DNA from: Streptomyces sp. NBC_01381
GTDB taxonomy: Bacteria > Actinomycetota > Actinomycetes > Streptomycetales > Streptomycetaceae
Assembly: GCF_026340305.1 (NCBI RefSeq)
Contig: NZ_JAPEPI010000002.1
Span: forward strand, 1,488,001 to 1,552,000
Direction: 5' to 3'
DNA length: 64,000 bases
Shown: positions 50,226 through 58,312 of the stretch, piece after piece
Layout of the letters: every line of letters begins with the position of its first letter
Numbering within the stretch: the stretch's first letter is position 1
The notes under the pieces: generated by a model
Told to the model about the DNA's origin: nothing
Databases searched by the model: none
The model's input: the letters and a program-made list of their open reading frames with translations, nothing else
Made by a program: the position numbers and the translations under genes

Positions 50226-50924
50226 TCACTTCTCGGCCGCGGGCCTGGTGTCGGGGGAGAACAGGAATGAGATGCGTTCCATGACGCGCTGGCGCTTGGT
50301 GTTCTGGAAGGCGGCGATGCACCACGTGCCGTCGGTCTGGCGGACCAGTGTGTAGGTCTGCGTCTTGGAGAGGTCGGCCGCCTTCGGCTCCCCGCCCTCG
50401 TAGGTGTCGCCGCGACTGGTGGCCACGGCGGTGTCGGGGCCGTAGAAGCGGATGCTGAGCCACGAGTCGGAAAGCTTGGTGCCCTTGAGGAATCCGTCGA
50501 ACAGAGCGCGGTGGCCTTCGGTTATGTCGCGTCGGCCCTGGTAGGCGGTGCCCACGTAGCTGGTGTACGTGGCGTCCTTGGCGAACTGGTCACCGTACGC
50601 GGTGGCGTCGTGCCGGGCCCACGCGTCCTTCATCGAACGCAGGGTGCGGCAGACCGCCCGCTGGTCGTCGGCGGTCGCGGTGCCGGCCGGTGTGGCGGTG
50701 ACTTCGGGTGTGACCGCGTTGCAGTCACTCACGCCGAGGTTCTTCGCGTCGGAGATGGCGTTGAGCCACAGGTATCCGCCGCCCGCTGCCGCGACCAGTG
50801 TCAGCGCGGTGACGCCCAGGGTGATCTTGATGCGGCGGCGACGGCGGCTCTTCGGGGCCGGCGTCTGGGCGGTGGTGGACTCGGTGGGCTCGGACTGTGC
50901 TGTGCTGGTGGCGTTCATGGTCAT
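50226..50924 (-). CDS. SgcJ/EcaC-like NTF2-fold protein with membrane anchor
   Basis: 232 residues: Ser/Thr-rich and Arg-rich cytoplasmic N-terminus, one transmembrane helix (about 33-53), then a SnoaL/NTF2-like domain (~85-225: RTLRSMKDAWARHDATAYGD, TYTSYVGTAYQGRRDITEGH, WCIAAFQNT). The family name comes from SgcJ/EcaC, but this anchored form is probably an extracytoplasmic ligand-binding protein. Divergent from the MarR gene with a shared operator. Confidence 0.8.
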   Translation of the reverse strand: MTMNATSTAQSEPTESTTAQTPAPKSRRRRRIKITLGVTALTLVAAAGGGYLWLNAISDAKNLGVSDCNAVTPEVTATPAGTATADDQRAVCRTLRSMKDAWARHDATAYGDQFAKDATYTSYVGTAYQGRRDITEGHRALFDGFLKGTKLSDSWLSIRFYGPDTAVATSRGDTYEGGEPKAADLSKTQTYTLVRQTDGTWCIAAFQNTKRQRVMERISFLFSPDTRPAAEK

Positions 50925-50936
50925 GGCCTCCCGTGA

Positions 50937-50956
50937 TAACTTCTTAGGTGAAGTTA
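50937..50956. promoter_or_regulatory. Putative MarR operator
   Basis: TAACTTC (50937-50943) and GAAGTTA (50950-50956) are a perfect inverted repeat with a six-base centre, between the divergent NTF2-like and MarR genes. Size and symmetry fit a MarR dimer site controlling both. Confidence 0.65.
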
Positions 50957-51009
50957 CTGCGCAGACGAAGTCTCTTCATCGAGGAAGAAATTAGGGAGTG
51001 GAGGAGCCC

Positions 51010-51462
51010 TTGTCAACGCCGGCCATGCGCCCCGATGCGGGCCAGATCTACCGCCAGTACCTCAGCGCGGTGCTGCTCCACGGTCATGCGAGCGGCCGGG
51101 CCTGCGAGCTCGGCGCCACCGATCTGTACGCGCTGAACATCCTGCAGCTGACGGGCGCGATGACCCCGGGTGAACTGTCCGCGCGCACCGGTCTGACGAC
51201 CGGGCCGACCACCCGTCTCATCGACCGTCTGGAGCATGCGGGCTACGTGCGCCGCGTGCCCGACCCCGGCGACCGGCGCAAGGTGACCGTCGAGCCGCTC
51301 GGTGAACCCGCGGACCTCGACCGCGTCATGGCCCCCGCGCGGCAGAAGATCGGGCAGATTCTCGGGGGGTACTCACCGGAGCAACTCGACGTCCTCTTCG
51401 ACTACTTCGCCCGTGCCGCCGAGGCGTACCAGGAAGCCGCCGAGCAGCTGCGCGATCAGTGA
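51010..51462 (+). CDS. MarR-family transcriptional regulator
   Basis: About 150 residues: winged helix (MTPGELSARTGLTTGPTTRL for the HTH, then the wing around PDPGDRRKVTVEPL) between N- and C-terminal dimerisation helices. TTG 51010 lies four bases after GGAGGAG; GTG 50998 is in frame but has no spaced SD. Likely represses itself and the divergent membrane-anchored NTF2-like gene. Confidence 0.88.
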   Translation: MSTPAMRPDAGQIYRQYLSAVLLHGHASGRACELGATDLYALNILQLTGAMTPGELSARTGLTTGPTTRLIDRLEHAGYVRRVPDPGDRRKVTVEPLGEPADLDRVMAPARQKIGQILGGYSPEQLDVLFDYFARAAEAYQEAAEQLRDQ

Positions 51463-51589
51463 GGTGTCGGGCGGAGCTTTCAGTGCCGCCGCCACCGCAA
51501 GTCGAACAGGGTCGGGGGCTCGCCCTCCAGCGGTTGGGTCATGTAGTCCGTCCAGATCTGGCCGGCGCGTTTCTCCCCGTCCGCGCGAC

Positions 51590-52640
51590 GTCGCCGAGCT
51601 TCGGAGCCTTGCCACCAGCGGTCCGGGCAAACTGCTGGTGCGGCTCGACGACCTGGACCGCTTCCTGAACGACGCGTGCAGCCTTGGCCGGCGCGCCCAC
51701 CCTGCTGCGCCGCTGGCGCACCGGCCCTCCGGGAGGCCGCGCCCTGATCGCCGCAGTAGTCGACATAGGCAGGCTCGGCGGTCCAGAGGTCCTCACCGCC
51801 GCGCTGCTCGGCACAGCGGCCCTCGGCCATCTGACCCAAGCACAGCGTGCCCGCCTCGACGAGCAGTGGATGGCGCAGGCCCTCGCATACGCCGCGGCAA
51901 CCATCGATGGAACGTCCGCCGTTCTGAGCCCAATTGCCGACAAGCCGGGCATGGTGCGCGGCTACGTCCTCGCCGACTACCTCCTGCGAACGGGGCTCTG
52001 GCGAGGGCAGGGGCACGTCTCCTATGCGCGGGGAGTCGTTGAGGAACTCGCCCGCAGCGGAAGCGACGTCGCAGTCGAAACCCTGGTCGGGTGGTCCCAC
52101 TCGGACTTCCCCGACCCTGAGCAGCGGATTGCCGAGCTACGCAAGTACGCGGGCAGCTTCGAGTGCGCTGCAACTGGCCTCGCCCGGGTCCTGGACATCC
52201 ATGGCAGTCCGGACGAGGCCACCAGGACCAAGCCATCACACTGCTCCTCAAGACCCAGCACATCGTCGACTCGGCGCGCGGACAGATCGCCACGCTCCTC
52301 ACTGACCAGAACAGCGACCGGCACGACGAAGCACTTGATCTGTGGTGCTCTGCTGCTGCCGATTCCTCCAGTGCCCGCGCTGAACTCGTGCGCCTGCTGG
52401 ATCTCCTCGACCGCGACGAGGAAATCCTCGCGGTGCTCCCGCCCGAGGCCGGCGTCCCGGCCGGGTACTCCCGTCACAACTCCACCCGCGTCGCTGCCTT
52501 GCTGCGCAGCGATCGGCTGGTCGACCGGCGATTTCACTGCGGACGCCGAACTGGCGACGTACCTCAAAGAGCGTGGTGCAGTAGAGGAACTGGCCTTCAC
52601 CGAAGGGGCTTCCCCTGGCTTGGCTGACCAGGATCGTCGC
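51590..52640 (+). pseudogene. Remnant of a large NTPase/TPR-type protein
   Basis: Coherent segments occur in different frames: GKLLVRLDDLDRFLNDAC (Walker B-like, from about 51628), then PTLLRRWRTGPPGGRALIAA through VLADYLLRTGLWRGQGHVSY (51690-52230), then ITLLLKTQHIVDSARGQIAT to LDLLDRDEEILAVLPPEA (52230-52450), then FTADAELATYLKERGAVEEL (52530-52600). The order suggests a STAND-type NTPase followed by TPR-like repeats, with at least three frameshifts and missing parts. Family assignment is tentative. Confidence 0.45.
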
Positions 52641-52899
52641 GGACGAACAGGTCGAGTAGCGGCTGCGGCTGGAGTCTGCCGCGGACCAGCAGCGACACGT
52701 GGTGTGCCGGAGGTGTGTCAGCGACTTCTCAGGCCCTGTGTAGGTCGCCTCCGTCAGACCGGACACTCTCCGCGCCCCTGCCACTCCTGCGCAACCAATC
52801 GAGTGAGGTCGGAGTGGGAGGGCATGTCGGACGTGTACTCCCGGCGCCCGCGATCAACGCTGGAGACACCTGTCGACGAGCCCTGAAGGAAGAGCGGTC

Positions 52900-54663
52900 A
52901 TGGACTACACCAAGCTGGCGCCTCCATTGGCAGCGACTTACGAGCGTTACCACCAGGAGGGCGGCAGCCGCGAGCCCCTGCGGCCTCAGGCCGGGACACT
53001 CGGGCTCATCTCCGTACGGGAGCGCGCCAAGCCGCTGCGCGTCGTCGTCTCCGTCGAATGCGACCCGGACGCCGTCTCCGACGGCGGTCTCGGGGACGGC
53101 ATCGTCCTCAACCAGGGCGGCACTCGGGTGAAGACTGCCATTGTTGCCCTCGACGAGCTGGAGCGGCTCAGCGAGCACCCCGGCATCAAGCGCATCGTGC
53201 CGGCCACCAGGCTGCGCCCGTACCTGAACCTCGCTCAGCAGAACGTCGGCGTGCCGCAATTCCGGACGAGCTCCGGCCTGACCGGCAAGGGCGTCGTCAT
53301 GGGGATCGTCGACACCGGCATCGACACGCAGCACACGGCCTTCACCGGGTGCATCGAACGGATCTGGGACCAGACCCTGCGCGGCGGCTCCGGAGTGCCG
53401 GAGGGCCGGTACGGAGCGGAATTCGTCAACGCCGGGATGGCCATGGCCACCCTGTCCCGCGACATCGAGGGCCACGGCACCCATGTCGCCGGCATCGCTG
53501 CCGGTGCGGAGGGCATCGCTCCCGAGGCGCGCCTGGTGATCGTCAAGACGGACTTCCAGGACGCCCACATCATCGACGGTATCCAGTACATCTTCCGTGT
53601 CGCTCGCGACCTGGAGCTGCCCGCGGTCGTCAACCTCAGCCTGGGCGGCCACTTCGATGCGCACGACGGCACCGACACGATGTCCCAGTCGATCGAGGAG
53701 GAGACCGGCCCCGGCCGCATCGTCGTGTGCGCCGCCGGCAACGAGGGCGACGACGACATCCACGCCCGCGTCACCGTCCCGCACGGCGCCAACCGCGCGA
53801 TCACCTGCCACCCTGGCGTCTTCGACGGCAAGCCGGACATCTTCTGGCTCAACGGCTGGTACGCGGGCAGTGACCAGTTGGAGGTCGCGATGGCCTCCCC
53901 GACCGGCGCAACGACCCCCTTCCAGCCGGTACGGACCTCGGGCAGCCCGAGCACCGATTTCAACATCTCAGGGGGCAAGGTCCAGATCACCACCCCGGGC
54001 CCCGACCCGGCCAACGGCGACATCAACTTCTTCGTCCAGGTCGAGCCGAGGGGCACCGGCGGCCCCGCCAACGCCGCCCCCGGCAAGTGGCGGCTGCTTC
54101 TCCGCGGGGCGAACGTCACGAGTGGCGAGGTCGATGTCTGGATGCTTGGCCGCTCCGACGCCCGACCGCAGCCGCAGTTCAGCGGCCGCGCCGTGCACGA
54201 CGCGGTCAAGGTCGGCTCGCCGGGAGCCGCCTCGTCCGCGGTCACCGTCGCTGCTTTCACCACCCGTACCGAGTGGAAGGACATCGACGGCGTCGACCGG
54301 GAGGCGTTCTGGCTGGAACCCGGAAACATCGCCAGCTTCAGCAGCGAGGGTCCGCGCCGGGACGGGGCGCACAAGCCCGACATCACCGCTCCCGGAGCCA
54401 TGATCGTCTCAGCGCTGTCCCGGGACGCCGTGGACCTGGACCCGGGCTTCATCACGGACGAACAGCACGTGGCGATGCAGGGAACCAGCATGGCCGCCCC
54501 CTTCGTCTCTGGGCTCGCCGCCCTCATCCTGCAGCGCGACCCGGGCTGTGACCCCGGCAAGCTGAAGGAACTCTTCCGGCAGAACGCGGCCGTCCCCGGC
54601 GCCGCATCCGGAACCTTCGACCCGAAGTGGGGCGACGGCCTCATCAACGCCGCCAATCTCTGA
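52900..54663 (+). CDS. S8-family (subtilisin-like) serine peptidase
   Basis: 587 residues. Catalytic Asp138 (GIVDTGID), His192 (GHGTHVAGI) and Ser530 (GTSMAAPF), with Asn in the AAGNEGDD oxyanion region. Residues ~1-110 resemble a small inhibitor-like prodomain (VVVSVECDP ... LDELERLSEHPGIKRIVPAT). An insert of ~150 residues with beta-rich sequence lies between the oxyanion Asn and Ser. No signal peptide is visible, so it is probably cytoplasmic or exported by an unusual route. SD AGGAAGAG precedes ATG 52900. A small gene resembling its prodomain follows. Confidence 0.92.
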   Translation: MDYTKLAPPLAATYERYHQEGGSREPLRPQAGTLGLISVRERAKPLRVVVSVECDPDAVSDGGLGDGIVLNQGGTRVKTAIVALDELERLSEHPGIKRIVPATRLRPYLNLAQQNVGVPQFRTSSGLTGKGVVMGIVDTGIDTQHTAFTGCIERIWDQTLRGGSGVPEGRYGAEFVNAGMAMATLSRDIEGHGTHVAGIAAGAEGIAPEARLVIVKTDFQDAHIIDGIQYIFRVARDLELPAVVNLSLGGHFDAHDGTDTMSQSIEEETGPGRIVVCAAGNEGDDDIHARVTVPHGANRAITCHPGVFDGKPDIFWLNGWYAGSDQLEVAMASPTGATTPFQPVRTSGSPSTDFNISGGKVQITTPGPDPANGDINFFVQVEPRGTGGPANAAPGKWRLLLRGANVTSGEVDVWMLGRSDARPQPQFSGRAVHDAVKVGSPGAASSAVTVAAFTTRTEWKDIDGVDREAFWLEPGNIASFSSEGPRRDGAHKPDITAPGAMIVSALSRDAVDLDPGFITDEQHVAMQGTSMAAPFVSGLAALILQRDPGCDPGKLKELFRQNAAVPGAASGTFDPKWGDGLINAANL

Positions 54664-54673
54664 GAATCGACCT

Positions 54674-54946
54674 GTGGACTACCGGAAACTCGACTCCTCC
54701 CTCGCCATGGCCATCGACGCCGAGGGCCGCGTTCCCCAGGCCCGGGACATGCTGGTGCTCGTACGCCTGACCGAACCGCCCTCGCCTCCCCAGCTCGAAC
54801 ACCTGCAGAGCCGAGGAGTCGACAGCGCGGCCGCACCCGGCCGTGCCGTCATGACGGGAACTCTGTCCCGGGAGGACGTCGAAACACTTTCCGAGCAGCC
54901 CTGGGTCCTCTCCCTCACCTTGTCCGCCACCCGCAACCCGACATGA
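54674..54946 (+). CDS. Small propeptide-like partner of the subtilase
   Basis: 90 residues, GTG start ten bases after the peptidase stop. It mirrors the peptidase N-terminus: MDYRKLDSSLA against MDYTKLAPPLA; MLVLVRLTE against RVVVSVECD; LSREDVETLSEQPWVLSLTL against VALDELERLSEHPGIKRIVP. It appears to be a stand-alone copy of the I9-like prodomain fold and may act as chaperone or inhibitor of the peptidase. The likeness is from visual alignment. Confidence 0.7.
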   Translation: MDYRKLDSSLAMAIDAEGRVPQARDMLVLVRLTEPPSPPQLEHLQSRGVDSAAAPGRAVMTGTLSREDVETLSEQPWVLSLTLSATRNPT

Positions 54947-55038
54947 GCACACCACCATTGCCCCGCAAGCTGGGTCGCCACTGACCGGCTTGGTCAGCTC
55001 GGAGTCCGCCGGCCTCGCTCGGCCCGGGGCACCAGGGC

Positions 55039-56259
55039 TTACGCAGGGATCAGGGCCGTCCCGCCCTGCAGGCCCGGGTGGCGGCTGTCGGGGTGCTGGA
55101 GTGCGGTGGCCATGCGGACCAGGTGGGCCCGTTCCTCGGCCGGCGGGACCGAGAGCAGGGGAGTCGTGGGGGTGTCCGGCCGGGGCGGAACGCCTTGTCG
55201 TTTGCGGGTGATCGCGTCGATGAGCGTGGCGGCCGCGCATGCGGCCGTGAGGTCCGGGGTGGGGGTGGAGCGGGCTGACTGCCGGATGCGGTCAGCGGGC
55301 TCGGGGCGCATCCAGGGGTGAAGAGCGTGGATGGCGTCGGAAATCTCCATGATGCGGCGGGGCAGGTACCACTTGGTGACGTTGAGGGCGAGCTTCTCCG
55401 TGAGCGGGCCGGGCGGAGCGAGTACCAGGCGTGGATCACTGGCCTGCATGGTCAGTTTCCACAGGGGGCGGAGTGTGCGGAAGTCACGGCGCTCGTCCAT
55501 CCAGGCGCCCAGGGCCGGTGCCAGATAACCGTATTGCACAAGAAGGGTGCCGGCGCCGCTCAGGAGAGGGGTGCCGAGGTGGAGTACGTCGATGTGATGG
55601 GCGCCGAAGGAACTGGCCGTCAGCGGCAGGAGCTTGAGCGCGTACGAGGACCCCAGGAGGAGCGCCCCGATCTGGACTGCGTGCAGGCCTCGGCTGATGG
55701 AGGGGTGCTCGGACTGGCAGGCCATGCGGATTTTGCTGCAGTGGTTGGCGGTGGCAAGGAGGGGAGTGGCGATTGCCACCCAGGTGGTGGCGAAGAAGTA
55801 CACCGTCAGGGGGTGGGTGTCGGCGGTGATGCGGCCCGTCCGCAGCTCCTGCGGGAAACTGAAGGAAGCCGTGAAGTAGAGCGCGACCATGGCGATGCCG
55901 AGCGGCGGATACAGCGTGGCCGGGCGGGCCAGGCGGCGTAGTCCCAGCTGGCAGACGACGCCGTGGTCCTGGCTCCAAAGGCGCACCAGCACATGCGAGT
56001 TGATGGCGAAGCCGAAGATGCACAGATAGATCAGCAGGGCGCTGAGCGTGGGGATGCCGGAGACGGCTCCGATCCACCGGTAGACGGCGGGATACATGAT
56101 CAGAAAGGAACCGGCGGCCAGCAGGGTTCCCCAGGCGAGGATGCTCAGAGAGCGGGAGAAGTTGTTGCGCAGCGCGAGGATCTTGCTGGCCGCCGTCATG
56201 ACCGACACCCCGCAGAGGAGGAAGTAGAGGACGACGTACACGGTGTTGAGGACCGTCAT
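55039..56259 (-). CDS. Multi-pass membrane protein, MAB_1171c/DUF6545-like
   Basis: 406 residues. Seven or so transmembrane helices lie between residues ~5 and 245 (TVLNTVYVVLYFLLCGVSVM first), then a soluble ~160-residue domain with LRPLWKLTMQASDPRLVLAP and YLPRRIMEISDAIHALHPWM, typical of the MAB_1171c putative transporter / DUF6545 family. ATG 56259 shares a base with the stop of the M78-type protease gene. The layout (helical bundle plus cytosolic domain) suits a receptor as well as a transporter. Substrate or ligand unknown. Confidence 0.83.
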   Translation of the reverse strand: MTVLNTVYVVLYFLLCGVSVMTAASKILALRNNFSRSLSILAWGTLLAAGSFLIMYPAVYRWIGAVSGIPTLSALLIYLCIFGFAINSHVLVRLWSQDHGVVCQLGLRRLARPATLYPPLGIAMVALYFTASFSFPQELRTGRITADTHPLTVYFFATTWVAIATPLLATANHCSKIRMACQSEHPSISRGLHAVQIGALLLGSSYALKLLPLTASSFGAHHIDVLHLGTPLLSGAGTLLVQYGYLAPALGAWMDERRDFRTLRPLWKLTMQASDPRLVLAPPGPLTEKLALNVTKWYLPRRIMEISDAIHALHPWMRPEPADRIRQSARSTPTPDLTAACAAATLIDAITRKRQGVPPRPDTPTTPLLSVPPAEERAHLVRMATALQHPDSRHPGLQGGTALIPA

Positions 56260-56762
56260 CAGACACCGGTTCTGCGATGGGCCAGAGAGGCCGCGAGCTG
56301 AGCGTTGCCGATCTGATCCGCCCGCAGGTCCAGCATGGTGACCAACTGGGTGGCCACCACCTCGGCCTCCCGCTCCAGCGGCGCTCCGTAGTGGGAGCGC
56401 CCCATCAAGACCCCGCGGACGACGTCCGGACGGATCCCGGGCAGCAGCGTGCGCGCGGTGGCGCTGTCGAACAGGGCGCCTGGCGTCGGAGTGTGCCCGC
56501 GCCACAGGTGCACGAGTTCGTGGCAGCCGGTGAGGATTCTGTTCAGGGGGGACGCACTGTCGCCGATGACGATGACATCGCGGTGGGCCAACTGCGCGCA
56601 GAAGCCGGTGAGACCGGAGGGGAGTCGGCGGTAGGCGACCTCGACCGGTCTGTCCCGCGCTCGTGCCACCGATTCGATTACATCCTTTAGCACAGGCAAT
56701 TCCGGAAGATCGAGTTCCCGAATTAGCCTGATTGCGCGCCGCCGTTCACGGCCGATTCGCAT
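56259..56762 (-). CDS. ImmA/IrrE-type (M78) metalloprotease-like protein
   Basis: 167 residues with an HExxH zinc motif, HELVH at 81-85 (LTGCHELVHLWRGH), and a downstream acidic residue in PLEREAEVVATQLV as third-ligand candidate. Such proteins cleave or bind XRE repressors, as ImmA does to ImmR. The adjacent XRE gene upstream supports this. Start ATG 56762 (MRIGRERRR) follows GGGGGC; a GTG at 56807 is less likely. Coupled to the membrane protein (TGATG). Confidence 0.82.
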   Translation of the reverse strand: MRIGRERRRAIRLIRELDLPELPVLKDVIESVARARDRPVEVAYRRLPSGLTGFCAQLAHRDVIVIGDSASPLNRILTGCHELVHLWRGHTPTPGALFDSATARTLLPGIRPDVVRGVLMGRSHYGAPLEREAEVVATQLVTMLDLRADQIGNAQLAASLAHRRTGV

Positions 56763-56905
56763 GTTGCCCCCGTAGTGTCTGGACGCCTGTGGTCTGGTCA
56801 GGGCCACGTACGGGTGATCCTATGGCTCCCCGCCGCGTCCTGGACACGGGTGCGAAATATTGGGCCGCTCAGCGCGTTTGCAAATGCCGTATCGGTGGTG
56901 TCGGG

Positions 56906-57607
56906 CTAATGGGGGCCGGGGGGTTGTGAGGCAGCGTCGTGCGGGGACGGGTCCGGGTCCGCGAGCAGGCTCTCCACCGCGGCAGCGACCTCGGACGCCT
57001 GCCCCGGGGGGAGGCCGGCCATGCGGAACGCGATCTGCACGGCGGCCGGATTGTGAGCGATGCGGCGATAGGCGGCCAGGGCCTTGAGGGTGTCTTCGAG
57101 CTCGATGACCACCGGCTCGCTGCTGTCGTAGGTGAGGGCTTCCCTGCGGACTCCGAAGTGGTGGGCGATGGAGCCCAGATCGTCCGTCAGGAGGGCGTCG
57201 ATGCCGATCCGGAGGAAGGCGGCCAGCGGCGCCAGCTTCGACAGTGTGGGCTGGCTGCGGCCTTCAAGCAGCTTGTCGAGATACGTCGAGGACATCCCCG
57301 ATGCCCTGGCTGCCGCCCGCAGCGAATAGCGCTGCCCCTGCTCGTCCACGCGCTGCGCCAGGAGATGGTTGAGGCGGTCGGTGAAGCGTGCGGAGATGTG
57401 CTCCTGCGGAGGGTCGCGGTGCAGGGGTTCGAGCGGTCGGCCGCGGCGAAGGCCGGCGATCCGGCCCACTGCCACGCCCGTGGCCTCGGAGACTTCCCGG
57501 TTCGTCCATGGCCGGCCGAGCCGGGCCGGGATGACGTTCTGGAAGAGGCGCTCCAGGCGCACTGCCACCCGCTGGGCCAGCTCGTCACCACTCTCACTCA
57601 CAGCCAA
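56906..57607 (-). CDS. XRE-family regulator of the M78/membrane-protein module
   Basis: 233 residues. A first ~60-residue HTH-like segment (WTNREVSEATGVAVGRIAGL) is followed by a second XRE-type HTH (YSLRAAARASGMSSTYLDKL ... GRSQPTLSKLAPLAAFLRIG, ~100-135), then a helical C-terminus (VVIELEDTLKALAAYRRIAH). Two HTH units in one chain are unusual. It is probably the repressor cleaved or relieved by the M78 protein. It is separated from that gene by 143 bp and transcribed the same way. Confidence 0.8.
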   Translation of the reverse strand: MAVSESGDELAQRVAVRLERLFQNVIPARLGRPWTNREVSEATGVAVGRIAGLRRGRPLEPLHRDPPQEHISARFTDRLNHLLAQRVDEQGQRYSLRAAARASGMSSTYLDKLLEGRSQPTLSKLAPLAAFLRIGIDALLTDDLGSIAHHFGVRREALTYDSSEPVVIELEDTLKALAAYRRIAHNPAAVQIAFRMAGLPPGQASEVAAAVESLLADPDPSPHDAASQPPGPH

Positions 57608-57747
57608 GCTCCTCGTCTGCTCAGGGCGTGGGGGGTCAGGGGAGTCTAGAGGGCCCGGCCTGCTTCACATAGGCGCTCCCATACATCGGAGAGTTGCCGG
57701 TCACCAGGCAGGTCATTCGGGAGGCTTCATGAGGGTGCCATCAATAG

Positions 57748-57777
57748 TTGACACTTGTGCGGGTGGGCGGTGAGGAT
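57748..57777 (+). promoter_or_regulatory. Strong putative promoter divergent from the XRE gene
   Basis: TTGACA (57748-57753) is a perfect -35. After 18 bases comes GAGGAT (57772-57777), one change from the Streptomyces -10 TAGGAT. It points away from the XRE gene towards a small reading frame. Confidence 0.55.
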
Positions 57778-57838
57778 TCGGTGCGAACGGCTGATCAAGC
57801 GGATGTATCTCCAGCACGGCATGTTCAGGGGGATTTTC

Positions 57839-57949
57839 ATGTCTACTTTCAGGCTTCACGCGCCGCGAGATGCGCCGGTGCACCCTTGCGCGGCCTTCGT
57901 CGACGACGGTGCCGACGCCCGATGTTCCCCCGGGCGTAAGTCTCTTTGA
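57839..57949 (+). CDS. Possible 36-residue peptide
   Basis: ATG 57839 has AGGGGGA five bases upstream and lies about 55 bases after a predicted start site. The product begins MSTFRLHAPRDAPVHP and holds two cysteines. G/C use at third positions (about two thirds) is lower than in neighbouring genes, so it could be foreign, new or non-coding. A 13-bp repeat TAAGTCTCTTTGA covers its stop codon (57937-57949) and recurs at 57955-57967. No homologue recognised. Confidence 0.3.
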   Translation: MSTFRLHAPRDAPVHPCAAFVDDGADARCSPGRKSL

Positions 57950-58312
57950 ACGCATAAGTCTCTTTGAGCCACGAGCCGTGCCTGCTGGGCCCGGACGGTC
58001 CATGAGTCGCGATCTCCCCCTGGCTGCCGCTCTCTTGGGCGCGCGCCATTGATCACGTCGGATTCGGGTGCCGCCCCACTGGGGCGTGGATCCCCCTCCG
58101 CGGTGCGATGGGGTCGGGCTGCCCCATGCCTCCGACTGCCTCCAGAGCCCGAACGGGCCAGTGCCTGCCCGTAGTTGCCCCGGCGAGGCCGAACCGTACC
58201 TGCGTGATGCACCTACCTTGTGAGGCCCGTCTTGCCCTACCTGCCCGAATCCTGTCAGTACCCGCCCATCGCATCCGCCCCGCTCTCTGATCGGGTTTCG
58301 AGCCGGCCTCCG
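57950..58312. other. Gene-free region before the two-component genes
   Basis: It contains the second TAAGTCTCTTTGA repeat and then G/C-rich sequence without a credible gene on either strand. The promoter of the histidine kinase gene should lie here; no consensus boxes stand out. Confidence 0.5.

Noticed and set aside
51480..51570. Minus-strand tail reading WTDYMTQPLEGEPPTLFDLR
   Set aside because: It looks protein-like and may be the end of a lost gene, but upstream coding cannot be followed, so no call was made.
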